Shown here in pieces: positions 23,593 through 33,300 of a DNA stretch of 64,000 bases. The stretch comes from Micromonospora pallida (GTDB lineage: Bacteria > Actinomycetota > Actinomycetes > Mycobacteriales > Micromonosporaceae). The notes under the pieces are model-generated. The model had not been told where the DNA came from. It worked only from the letters and a program-made list of their open reading frames with translations, and did no database searches. The position numbers and the translations under genes are program-made. Each line of letters opens with the position of its first letter. Within the stretch, counting starts at the first letter, position 1. The stretch lies in NCBI RefSeq assembly GCF_900090325.1, contig NZ_FMHW01000002.1, positions 2,852,001-2,916,000 on the forward strand. The letters are read 5' to 3'.

Positions 23593-24699
23593 ATGCGGGA
23601 ACGAATCGTCCTCATTGTCGGCTACGACGGTGCGGAACTGATCGACATCGCCTGCGTCAGTTCCAGCCTGGACCTCGCCAACCGCATCGGCGCGAACCCG
23701 CCGTACCGGTCCGTGCTGGTCACGCCCGGCGGGCAGAGCATCACCTGCGATTCCGGACTCCAGCTACAGGGGCAGGACAGCCTGGAGCGGTGGCAGGCCC
23801 CGATCGACACCGTCATCGTCTCCGGTGGCCTGGGCCACGAGCGGGCGGCGGCGAACCAACTCCTGGTCGGGCACGTGCGACGCCTGGCCGCGCTGGCCCG
23901 CCGGGTGGCGTCGGTCTGCACCGGGGCGACCGTGCTCGCCGAGGCCGGCCTGCTGGCCAACCGCCGGGCGACCAGCCACTGGATGTACGCCGAACAACTC
24001 GCCCGCCGCTATCCCGACGTCCTCGTCGACCCGGAGCCGATCTACATCCGCGACGGAGACGTCGCGACCTCGGGCGGCGTCACCAGCGCCCTCGACCTGA
24101 CCCTCTCCTTCATCGAGGAGGACCACGGCATGACCCTGGCGCGGGGCGTCGCGCTGGGCGTGGTCACCTACCTGCAACGGCCCGGCACGCAGGCGCAACT
24201 GAGCATGTTCCTGACCCGGTGCTCGGGCGACGACCTCGTCGTACGCCGCCTCAGCAACCACATCGCCGGCCACCTGACCGACGACCTGGGCACCGCCGCC
24301 CTCGCCCGCCTCTCCGGAGTCAGCGAACGGCACCTGTCACGGCTCTTCCTCACGTACCTGGACACGACGCCCGCGCAGTACGTGCGTCAGGTCCGTACCG
24401 AGGCCGCCGCACACCTGCTCGGCTCCACCACGTTGCCCCTGCTCGCGGTGGCCCGGCGCTGCGGCTTCGGGTCCACCGAGTCGTTGCGGCAGGCGTTCCT
24501 CGCCCGCTACGCCATGCCGCCCGCGCGTTTCCGGGCCGAGCGGCGGACCACCGCCCCCGCCGCGCGACGCGGCCCGACGCCGAGCGGGGGGTTCGGCACG
24601 TCGGACGACGACGTGTCGAACCCCCCGGTTCCGGTCCCCCCGGCTACCGCGGCGGGTCGTCCCACCGGACGCGGTAGCCCGAGTTCTCGGCGTACGTGA
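23593..24699 (+). CDS. GlxA-family AraC-type transcriptional regulator (DJ-1/PfpI + HTH)
   Basis: The 368-aa protein has an N-terminal DJ-1/PfpI-like sensor domain (about 1-165): MRERIVLIVGYDGAELIDIA, nucleophile-elbow-like VASVCTGATVLAEAGLL with Cys109, and ATSHW. A C-terminal AraC DNA-binding domain spans about 215-310 (LARLSGVSERHLSRLFL; LLAVARRCGFGSTESLRQAF; PPARFRAE). A roughly 50-residue Pro/Gly/Arg-rich tail after FRAERR is unusual for the family. The tail reads through a terminator-like hairpin and overlaps the opposing RHS gene by 56 bp. The start is an ATG just after a TACGGT. It could control the divergent exopolysaccharide operon; no sequence proves this. Confidence 0.92.
   Translation: MRERIVLIVGYDGAELIDIACVSSSLDLANRIGANPPYRSVLVTPGGQSITCDSGLQLQGQDSLERWQAPIDTVIVSGGLGHERAAANQLLVGHVRRLAALARRVASVCTGATVLAEAGLLANRRATSHWMYAEQLARRYPDVLVDPEPIYIRDGDVATSGGVTSALDLTLSFIEEDHGMTLARGVALGVVTYLQRPGTQAQLSMFLTRCSGDDLVVRRLSNHIAGHLTDDLGTAALARLSGVSERHLSRLFLTYLDTTPAQYVRQVRTEAAAHLLGSTTLPLLAVARRCGFGSTESLRQAFLARYAMPPARFRAERRTTAPAARRGPTPSGGFGTSDDDVSNPPVPVPPATAAGRPTGRGSPSSRRT
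24585..24627. terminator. Long hairpin between/within convergent regulator and RHS genes
   Basis: A 19-bp stem with one G-T pair (arms 24585-24603 and 24609-24627; GGGGGGTTCG pairs with CGAACCCCCC) and a 5-nt loop starts 17 bp past the RHS stop. It lies inside the 3' coding end of the GlxA-family gene. Confidence 0.7.
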
Positions 24700-27600
24700 C
24701 GGTCATCAGCGAGCCGACCGAGGCGCCCGCGCCCACTCCGAGCTTCAGCGCCATCGAACCGGCGTTGTCGTTGGGCACCGGGAACTTCTGCTCGTGCTCC
24801 AGACCCCCGTACGGGCCGAGCCCGCCTTCGGTGGCGACGCTGATCACCTTTCCGCCGCTCGAACTGGCCACGTCGGCGGCGCTTGAGTGGTTCAGCCGGA
24901 AGACCGCGGTGGCGTGCACCTCCGCCCCGACGACCCACCCCCACTTCTCCGACTGGCTGAACGTGATCCCCACCGAGTCGAAGTTGACGCACCCCTCGGT
25001 GACGAAGCCGTAGACGACCGCTCCGCTGAACTCGAGGCAGATGGACGCCGACCATTCGGGGTTCGCGGCGACCTGGTCGGCGGCCGCGCGGATCTGCTCG
25101 TCGTCCACGGCGGCGCTGATGCCGGCGTCCTCGAGGTCACCCAGCAGCTTGTCGACCTCGTCGGTGATCCGGCCCGCCGTCCGGTCCTGCGCCCTGAGTT
25201 TGTTGATCCGGTCGCTCTCGGCGAACACGGTCGGCCGGTGCCGGGGGTTGATCCGGGGCCGGTTCCAGGGACTCCGGGTGCCGTCCCGGCGGGAGTAGTA
25301 CTCGCAGCTGTCGCAGAACGACTTCCGCTTGGGCTCGGGCGTCCAGACGCTGTACTCGCCCTTGGTGTGTGCGTAGAAGTCGCAACTGTCGCAGTACAGG
25401 CCGGTCGGGTCGCTGAACGTGACGGGGTTGTTGTTGCTGTAGCCGTAGCCGTTCATCAGTTGCGGCTCGTTGCCGAGGACCGGGTCGACCGAGATGAACC
25501 GGCCGTGCTGGGGGTCGTACTCGCGGGCGCCGAGATGGGTCAGATCGGTGCTGTCGTCGATCGTGCCGCCGACGAAGCCCCGCTCGTCCGGCCAGGCCGG
25601 TCGGGTGCCGCGCGGGTTGCCGAACGGGTCGAAGCGGCGCTTCGTCACCGCCAGCCGGGACGCGTCGATCGACACCTGGGCGGTGCCCTGCTGGTCGCCG
25701 GCGAGCCAGTGCAGGCCGGTGGCGGAGCGCACCGCGATCCGCGTGCCGCCGTGCCGGTAGTGGCGGGTGCCGGTCAACGCGCCGGTGGCGTGGTCGAGCC
25801 GTAGCTCCTGGTCCCCCAGGTAGAGGGTGGTGGCGGTGGGATCGCGGCGGACGAGGCGCTGGCCGGTCGCGTCGTACACGAAGCTGCTGGTCTGGCCGTT
25901 CTCGGTGGCCTCGGCGAGCCGGCCGAGCGCGTCCCAGGTGAGCCGCTGGTCGCCGCGCGCCGTGGTGTTGCCGGCGGCGTCGTACGCGTAGCTCTGCGCG
26001 CCGGCGCCGGTGACGGCGGTCGGCGCGTGCGGCCGGTCACCGCCCGGGGCCGGGTACGTGTAGCCGGTGGTGACGTCGCCGGCGGCGGTGTGCTCGGTCT
26101 TGCCGAGCCGGTTGCCCACCAGGTCGTAGGCGAACGACTGCCAGTACGGCGCCGGCCCGGCCAGTCCGGCCGTCGTCGGGTCGGCGGCGCAGTCCCCGCC
26201 CGGCGTCCACGCCTCGGTGAGCCGGCGCAGGTGGTCGTAGCGGTAGCACTGCACGTCGGCCGGCTGCTCCAGTGGGGTGTCCGCGACCGAGGTGACATTG
26301 CCCATGTCGTCGTAGGTGTAGTGCACGTCCGACTGCATCGGTCGGGGCAGTTCGGCGTCCACGATGGTGCGGTCCAGCCGCCGGGTGTGGGCGTCGAAGT
26401 AGCGGGACAGCCAGACCCGCTTGGTGCCGGTGCCCAGTTGCAGGCGCTGCATCTCGCCGTATCGGGTGTACTGGGTGCTGCTCGCGTAGGTGACGGTCTG
26501 CCCGTCCGGCCCGCCGTACGTGGTCAGCGGTCGGCCGCTGTCGTCATAGGTGTGGAAGACCTCCTCGTCGAAGAGGCCGCCGACGCCGGGATGGCTCGTC
26601 CCGGCGAGACTGCCGTCCGGGTGGTACGACGCGTACGAGGTGTACGTGCCGGCCAGCGCCCCCTGCGCTGCCGGGATGGTGATGGCGGTCTTCCGCTGCT
26701 GGTACCGCGCGGTGTAGGCGAGCACGGCGCTGGTGTACGCGTTGCCGTCGGCGTCGTAGCTGGTCGTGGTCGCCGGCTGGCCCTTCACCACCCCACCGAA
26801 GCCGTCCGGCACCGTGTCGTAGGTCCAGGTGGCGAGCAGCGGCCCGGCGTCGCCGGAGCGGACGCGCAGCGGCCGACCCCGGTCGTCGTAGGCGTAGCTG
26901 ACGGTCTGGTCGCGGGCGTCGGTGACGGTGCGGAGCTGCCCGGCCGCGTCGTACGTCATCCGGGTCTCGCCCCGGTCGGGGTGGTCGGTCCGGATCTGCC
27001 GGCCTCGCTTGTCGTACTGGTAGCTCCAGCTGTTGCCGGCGGGGTCGGTGATCGTGGTGAGTCGCCCGGCCGGGTCGTACGCGTACCGGGTGACGTCGGA
27101 CGGTCCGTCGACGGTGCCGCCCCGGTACTGGTGCAGGGCGACGGTGCGACCGCGGGCGTCGGTGACGGTGGTGGTCGGGGTGCCTCCGGCACGCGGCGTG
27201 ACGTGGATCCGGTCGCCGCCGTAGCGGGTGGTGGTGCGCCAGGTCGCCACCGCGCCGCTCTTGAAGATCGCCTCGACCGCCCGGCCCGCCCCGTCGAATT
27301 TGGCCTCGGTGATTCCGGGAACCTGGGTGTCGGACGCCCGCCACAGGTTGTCGTCCATGGACGCGTCGTTGAAGTACGCGGAGGTGGTCTTGTACGCCCG
27401 TCCCTGCGAGTCGTACCGGGTGTCGGTCAGCAGCCGACCGCCGCCGACCGCGGGCTCCTGCGACTGCCGGAGCCGCAACTGCCCGTCGTAGATCTCCTTG
27501 TCGCTGACGTAGGTGCCGTTCGGGCCGAGCCGGGTGGTGGTCACCACGGTCGGCGCGTCCCGCCGGACCAGGTAGGTGAACTTGTGGCCGGCTTCGACAC

Positions 27601-30292
27601 CCGGCCCGCGCGGCCGGTCCGGCGTCCAGACCGCGACGACCCGGCCCAACGGGTCGTACCCGGTGTCGGTGCGCCGGCCGTTGACGTCGGTGACGGTGAC
27701 CGGCTGCCCGGCCGCCGGATCCAGGGCGGTGGTCGTGGTGAACCCCATCGGGTCCGTCACCACCGTCGCGGTGGTCGGCCCGCCGGTCGTCGGCGTGTAT
27801 GCGGTGCGAGTCCGCCGGCCGAGCGCGTCAGCGGTCTCCGTTGGGCGGCCGTGCGCGTCGTACGTGGCGGTGGACTCGGTCAGGTAGACGGGCTGGTCGT
27901 CGTCGAACCGGTCGAGCACCTCCAGCCGGGTCGGGTTGCCCTCCGTCGGGGCGGTTCCCCGGCCTTCCCCGTCGTAGGAGGTGTACCGGTCGGTGACGGT
28001 GTGGGTGGGCGGCGACGCGGTCGCCGCGCACCGCACCGAGACCGTCTGCGTCCGCGACGGCAGCGACAGCAGCCACGGCGTCGTGTTACGCGCGTAGGTG
28101 ACCCGGGTGCACAGGTCGTCGGCGGCGGTGCCGACGTCGCCGAGGTCGTCGACCGTCGTGGCCAGACCCCGGTTGTCGTAGCCGGTGACCACCTTCGTCT
28201 CCCGCCGGCCGTTCTCCAGGGTGGTGAAGGTGCGTTCGGTGCCGGGCCGCACGACGTACGCGTGGAAGGCGCCCCGGGAGGCGGTCGGGCCCTGCCAGAC
28301 GGGATCGGTGAGGGTCTTGGCCACCACTGTCGCGCTGTCACCGAGGTAGGTGATCGCCTCTCGTTCCAGGCCCCGCAACCAGTCGTGGTCGGTGTGCGCG
28401 GTGCCCTCCGAGTCTTCGAAGGTCACCGACCGGGTGCCGCCGCCGGGCTGCGGGTCCCCGTGCATACCCCGGTAGAACCGCTGCTCGGAGAGGCTTACCG
28501 GGCCGGCCGGGTCGTCGCTCGTGCCGGTACGGACCCGGACCCGGGCGAAGCCCCGAAACTCGTTCCAGGTCCGCTTGTCGGCCGGCGTGAACTCGGAGGT
28601 GTCCTGGTGCCAGGCCGCGCCGTCCAGGTACTCGTAGGCGAACACCTGGTCGGTGCTGCTGCTGATCCGGTCGCCGACGGTGACGGTCTCCACCACGTAC
28701 TTGTGGAACCAGTCGGTCCGCTCCGCGTGGCCCGGCCGGCTCCAGGTCACCGGGAAACACCGGTGGGTGTTGCGGTGCGCCTCGGTGGGCATGGACGTGC
28801 CCGGCACGCAGTCCGGCTCGGCGTAGTGGACCGAGATGAGCCCGCCGGACTCGGCGACGATCCCGGTGAGCCGGTACCGCAGCAGCGGCGACAGGTGGTC
28901 GTCCTGGTATACCCGGTTCGGTAGCGCGGCGCCCTCGAAGGTCACCGGCGGCAGGGCCGCCGAGCCGCCAACCAGCCCGGTGTGGGTGACGGAGCGCAGC
29001 CAGAGGGCCGCCGACGGCTCCCCGTCGCCGGGTTTCGGGTACGCCTGCTCGAGCGTCCACCGGTCGACGTCGGCCAGGGCGCCGTCCCGCCGTACCTGGG
29101 TGGTGACGCTGGCCAGCCGCTTGGTCGACCAGAACGTCGGGGAGTGCTTGCCCGGACAGGTGGCGGCGACACAGCGCTGGTTGAGCGGGGTGTCCGGCCA
29201 GTTCTCGGGACGTTCGACGACGCAGGTGCTGCCCGGTACGCACCGGTCGGCCACCGCGAACACCACCTGCGCGGCCGGCGTGCCCGCCGCCGTGGCGTGC
29301 AGCCCGTACTCGATGCGCTCCAGCCAGCCGCCGCGCACGTACGAGACGGCGGTGTCGGTGAGGTTGACCCCGTAGGAGTTGGTCTCGGTCTGGTAGCTGA
29401 ACAGCATCGTGTTGCCGTTGCGGTCGACCACCTTGTCGAGGTTCCACCGCCACGCCTGGGTGCAGCGGGAGGCGGCGAAGGTGGCACCGTGGCAGGGCTC
29501 CCCCACGTCGTCGCCGAACACCGGCGCCGTCCAGGTGGATTTCGCCTCGGGACGGGAGCCGAAGAAGTACTGGAGCCCGTCCACGGTGGTGATCTTCCAG
29601 TACTCGCCGTCGTCGTCGCCGTTGCCGGCTCCGTCGAGCCGCTCGATGCGGGACCCGTCGTCGCTGGCGGTCCGCCACCGGCCGTCCGCGTCGCAGCAGA
29701 CGAGCATGCCACCCCCGCCACCGTACGAAGCGGTGGCGTTGTCGCTGCGCCAGCAGAGGTCGCCGGTGACCGGCGGGGTGGTACCGCCGGCCTTGTCGTC
29801 CGCGCAGGCGCCGTAGGACCGTTCCACGAAGCCGGGGTTGAGGTGCCAGCCGTCCCCCACCCAGGAGGGCTGGTTGTTGGCGGCGCTGGTCCGGCCGTCC
29901 ACGGTGGACGACTGGTAGGACAGCGCCAGATCCGGCGTCAGGTCGCCCGGCACCGGCGGCACCCGCAGCGGGTACGACCACTGGAAGTCACCGGACTGCG
30001 CCGCGACGGCCCAGGTCGCCGACGGCGACAGCGGTGTGGCGGTCGGGGTGCCGCCGCCGTCGGGCGCTCCGCTGCCGGCCGCCTGGTCGCCGGTCAGGGC
30101 CTGGCTGGTCGCCGGGTCGGTCGGTCGGGCCGCCATCGTCTCCTGGGTCACCGGCACCGACGGAGTGCTCGGCAGGCCCACCGACGGGCTGGCAGCGGTG
30201 GCCGGCGACGGCTGCACCGCCACCGCCAGCGCGGCGCCCGTCAGGACGGTGACGGCCGCTGCCAGCCACCGGCGCGGGGTCGAATACGACAT
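24644..30292 (-). CDS. Secreted RHS/YD-repeat protein with an unrecognised C-terminal domain
   Basis: The 1882-aa protein has a Sec signal peptide (MSYSTPRRWLAAAVTVLTGA, cleaved near ATA-A, about 33). It then has a SpvB/TcdB-like beta region (WSYPLRVPPVPGDLTPDLALSYQS) and many YD repeats, e.g. YDPAGRLTTITDPAGNSWSY and YDKRGRQIRT. The RHS core ends in YDPQHGRFISVDP and NNNPVTFSDPTGL (about residue 1631). The last 250 residues are the variable tip. They carry two CDSC motifs about 31 residues apart, a basic/proline hinge, a helical section (DEVDKLLGDLEDAGISAAVDD) and a Gly/Ser-rich beta domain. I recognise no known toxin motif there. The ATG follows GGAGGAAGC, and the LamG gene ends 14 bp upstream. 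RHS shells usually encapsulate and deliver such tips; no separate immunity gene follows. Confidence 0.9.
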   Translation of the reverse strand: MSYSTPRRWLAAAVTVLTGAALAVAVQPSPATAASPSVGLPSTPSVPVTQETMAARPTDPATSQALTGDQAAGSGAPDGGGTPTATPLSPSATWAVAAQSGDFQWSYPLRVPPVPGDLTPDLALSYQSSTVDGRTSAANNQPSWVGDGWHLNPGFVERSYGACADDKAGGTTPPVTGDLCWRSDNATASYGGGGGMLVCCDADGRWRTASDDGSRIERLDGAGNGDDDGEYWKITTVDGLQYFFGSRPEAKSTWTAPVFGDDVGEPCHGATFAASRCTQAWRWNLDKVVDRNGNTMLFSYQTETNSYGVNLTDTAVSYVRGGWLERIEYGLHATAAGTPAAQVVFAVADRCVPGSTCVVERPENWPDTPLNQRCVAATCPGKHSPTFWSTKRLASVTTQVRRDGALADVDRWTLEQAYPKPGDGEPSAALWLRSVTHTGLVGGSAALPPVTFEGAALPNRVYQDDHLSPLLRYRLTGIVAESGGLISVHYAEPDCVPGTSMPTEAHRNTHRCFPVTWSRPGHAERTDWFHKYVVETVTVGDRISSSTDQVFAYEYLDGAAWHQDTSEFTPADKRTWNEFRGFARVRVRTGTSDDPAGPVSLSEQRFYRGMHGDPQPGGGTRSVTFEDSEGTAHTDHDWLRGLEREAITYLGDSATVVAKTLTDPVWQGPTASRGAFHAYVVRPGTERTFTTLENGRRETKVVTGYDNRGLATTVDDLGDVGTAADDLCTRVTYARNTTPWLLSLPSRTQTVSVRCAATASPPTHTVTDRYTSYDGEGRGTAPTEGNPTRLEVLDRFDDDQPVYLTESTATYDAHGRPTETADALGRRTRTAYTPTTGGPTTATVVTDPMGFTTTTALDPAAGQPVTVTDVNGRRTDTGYDPLGRVVAVWTPDRPRGPGVEAGHKFTYLVRRDAPTVVTTTRLGPNGTYVSDKEIYDGQLRLRQSQEPAVGGGRLLTDTRYDSQGRAYKTTSAYFNDASMDDNLWRASDTQVPGITEAKFDGAGRAVEAIFKSGAVATWRTTTRYGGDRIHVTPRAGGTPTTTVTDARGRTVALHQYRGGTVDGPSDVTRYAYDPAGRLTTITDPAGNSWSYQYDKRGRQIRTDHPDRGETRMTYDAAGQLRTVTDARDQTVSYAYDDRGRPLRVRSGDAGPLLATWTYDTVPDGFGGVVKGQPATTTSYDADGNAYTSAVLAYTARYQQRKTAITIPAAQGALAGTYTSYASYHPDGSLAGTSHPGVGGLFDEEVFHTYDDSGRPLTTYGGPDGQTVTYASSTQYTRYGEMQRLQLGTGTKRVWLSRYFDAHTRRLDRTIVDAELPRPMQSDVHYTYDDMGNVTSVADTPLEQPADVQCYRYDHLRRLTEAWTPGGDCAADPTTAGLAGPAPYWQSFAYDLVGNRLGKTEHTAAGDVTTGYTYPAPGGDRPHAPTAVTGAGAQSYAYDAAGNTTARGDQRLTWDALGRLAEATENGQTSSFVYDATGQRLVRRDPTATTLYLGDQELRLDHATGALTGTRHYRHGGTRIAVRSATGLHWLAGDQQGTAQVSIDASRLAVTKRRFDPFGNPRGTRPAWPDERGFVGGTIDDSTDLTHLGAREYDPQHGRFISVDPVLGNEPQLMNGYGYSNNNPVTFSDPTGLYCDSCDFYAHTKGEYSVWTPEPKRKSFCDSCEYYSRRDGTRSPWNRPRINPRHRPTVFAESDRINKLRAQDRTAGRITDEVDKLLGDLEDAGISAAVDDEQIRAAADQVAANPEWSASICLEFSGAVVYGFVTEGCVNFDSVGITFSQSEKWGWVVGAEVHATAVFRLNHSSAADVASSSGGKVISVATEGGLGPYGGLEHEQKFPVPNDNAGSMALKLGVGAGASVGSLMTVTYAENSGYRVRWDDPPR

Positions 30293-30306
30293 GCTTCCTC
30301 CTCCGG

Positions 30307-33300
30307 TCACGCGCGGACGGCCCGCTGGGCGATCTGGCTGTCCGGCACGATCCCGAGGTCGACGCGCACCTCGTCGATCTCGCCGGTCAGGTACTGGGCG
30401 GGGGCACCGCGCAGGGTGCCGCGGCCGATCGAGAGCCCGCCGGTCGCCGGCCACAGGGTGACGCCGTCCCGGCTGCCGGCCAGTTCCCCGTTCACGTACA
30501 GGCGGAGCTGCCCGGCGGCGTGGTCGTACACGCCGGTCAGGTGCGTCCACTCCCCCAGCACGGCCGGCGCGCGGGAGCGGGCGTGGGTGAACTCGGCGGC
30601 GTCCGCGTCCTGGCTCCACGCCCCGAACGCCCAGGTGTCCAGCTCCGGGCGGTACTGGAGGGCGAAGCCACTCATCCGGGTGCCGTCCTGGGCCACCACC
30701 GTCTGCACCGCCGGCTCGTACGTCAGCCGGACCCACGCCGACACGGTGAAGCTGGTGGACAGCGGCACCACCACCGGGCGCTCGCTGGTCGCGGCGGCCG
30801 AGTCGGCGAGCGCCAGCGCCTTGCCCACCGCCCCGTCCACGTACGAGACGGTGCCGGTGGCGGCCGTCGGGTTGGCCCGCCACGACGAGTCGCGCACGGT
30901 CTGGTCGTCGAACGTCCAGTTGCCGAGCATGGTCGGCGCGGTGTCGGCGTACACCTGGCTCATCTCGCCGTCGCGCAGCGCCGTGCCGAAGGCGCGCACG
31001 TCGTCGACGCCGCCGGAGAAGTGCAGGTCGTCGCTGCCGCCCCAGCGGCCCAGCGCGACGGTCAACGGTCCGCTGGCGGCCCAGGCCGTCACACCGGTCT
31101 GGGCGGCCGACAGGCGACCGTTGACGTACAGCCGGAGCTGCCCGACGCCTGCGTCGTGGACCAGCCCGAGGTGGGTCCACTGTCCGGGCCAGACGCGCTC
31201 GGTCGACAGGGCGGTGACCAGCGTCGGTGTGGCCGAGTCCCCGCTGCTCGTGGCCGCCGCCCACCGGCCGCCCGCCTCCTGGTAGAGGTAGAACGGGCTG
31301 GCCTGGGTGCCGGACTGGGCGAGGATCACCCGGTTGGCGGTGATGCTGTCGGTGGCCGCGTACACCCAGGCCGAGATCGAGTAGCTGCCGGTGGTGTCCA
31401 GCACCGGCCCGGCGGTCCGCGCGTGTCCGGTCGCCCCGTCGAACCGGCCGGCCGCGCTGATCCGGCCGCCGGTCCAGTCCGCCCCGCCGCTCATGGTGGC
31501 GGTCAACGCCCGGCCGGAGGAGTCCGCGACGGTGGTGCCGCTGTTCTCGTCGAAGCGCCACCGGCCCGCCCCGGCGGTGGGCAGCGCGCAGGGCTTCGGG
31601 TCCGCGATGGTGCCGCACTGCACCGGGTACGAGTGGTAGAGGTTGCCGATCCGTCCGTCGTCCAGCCCGCCGCTGTACAGCCGCACGTCGTCGACCATGC
31701 CCGGGAAGTACTGGCCGGCGGCGCCGGTGGCGTCCCGGCCCCGGCCGATCTGCAGCCCGCCTGTGGTGGTCCACGACTGGCTGAGGGTGCCGTCACCCTT
31801 GCGGGTGCCGTTGACGTAGAGCCACAGCTTCCCGGTGGTCCGCTCGTAGACCCCGGCCAGGTGCACCCAGGTGTCGAAGTCCGACGGCCGGACCGGGACG
31901 GCCGCCTTGGTGATCCGGCCGTCGGGTTCCGGCATCTCGAACACCCAGACGCCCTCGACGTGCTGGTCGCGGTCACGCCAGTGCCCGAGCCGGAACTTGC
32001 TGGCCCCGCCGGTGGCGCCGTCCAGGCTCACCGCGACCAGCTTGCACTCGGTCTGGTCGGCGCCGATCGGGCAGGTGCTGTCCAGGTGCACCCAGGCGGC
32101 GACGGTGAAGTCGGCGTCGGCGCGGATGTCGACGCCGCCGGTGGCGAGTCGGCCGTCGGTGCCGTCGAGTCGGACGGCGTTGCCCAGCCGACCCGGTACC
32201 CGGGTGACCCCGCCGGCCGCGTTGGCGGTGTGCCGGCCCACGGCGTCGGCGGCCTGGCTGCCGCTGCCCTCGTCGAGCCGCCAGTTGTGGGCGAGGGTCA
32301 GGTCACGGCCGGCCATCGCCCGGATCTCCTCGGCGAACAGCGTCCGGCCGTAGACGGCGACGTCGTCGACCGCGCCGACGAACCGGTTCAGCCGGGTGCC
32401 GTTCCCCAGGCCGGCCCCGATCTGCATCCCACCGGCGGCGTGGTCCCAGGTCTGGTGGTGCGCCTTCGTGCCGGCCCGGACCCCGTTGACGTAGAGGGAG
32501 AGCTGTCGGGCCGGGGCGTCGTACACCCCGACCAGGTGCGTCCAGACGCCCGCCTGGACCGCCGTGCCGTCCACCCGGTCCACGACACCGCCACCGGCGT
32601 CGGCGCTCGGCATCGAGAACGACCAGCGACCCGCCGGGATCGCCTGGAGTTGGACGGCGCTGACCTGGTTGCCGTCCTGGGACACCACGGTCGCGGTGCC
32701 GCCGACCTGGTCCAGCTTCGCCCACGCGGCCACCGAGAAGCTCTGCCGGACGTCGACGGTGTGCGGCAGGCCGACGTGGTCGTCGCCGCTGAGCCGGAGC
32801 GCCAGGTCGGTCGGGTCCGGGGCGTCGCTCTGTCCGCCCGTCCAGGCCGGGGTGCCGGTCAGGACACCGGCCGGGCCACCCGTGACCGGGTCGGCGTTGC
32901 CGTCCAGCCGCCACTCGCCGAGCGCCACGTCGTCGCGGCTGACCACCGCCTGGATCTCGGTGGTGCTCAACGCCCGGCTGTAGGCCCGGACCTCGTCCAC
33001 CCAGCCCGTCCAGTACGCCCCCGGCGTACCGTCGCGGCCCCGTCCGAGCGTCAGCGCGCCGGTGGCGTCGAACCCGCCGGTCCGGTTCGCGGAGCCCACG
33101 AGCACGCCGTCGACGTACAGCCGGATGACCGGCGGATCGGTGGTGACGGCAGGATCGGGGTCGGGGTCGTACACGGCGGCCAGGTGCGTGGGGGTGCCGG
33201 TCTGCCCGGCGGACTGCACCAGCGGGTCGGTCGGACGTTGGCCGTCGGGCGCGTCCGCCGACGGCGTACGGAACTCCCAGACACCGCCGGAGGCGAGGCT

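Noticed and set aside
26027..28924. Long + strand open frame opposite the RHS gene
   Set aside because: Shadow frame without recognisable motifs; the YD-repeat frame is clearly coding.
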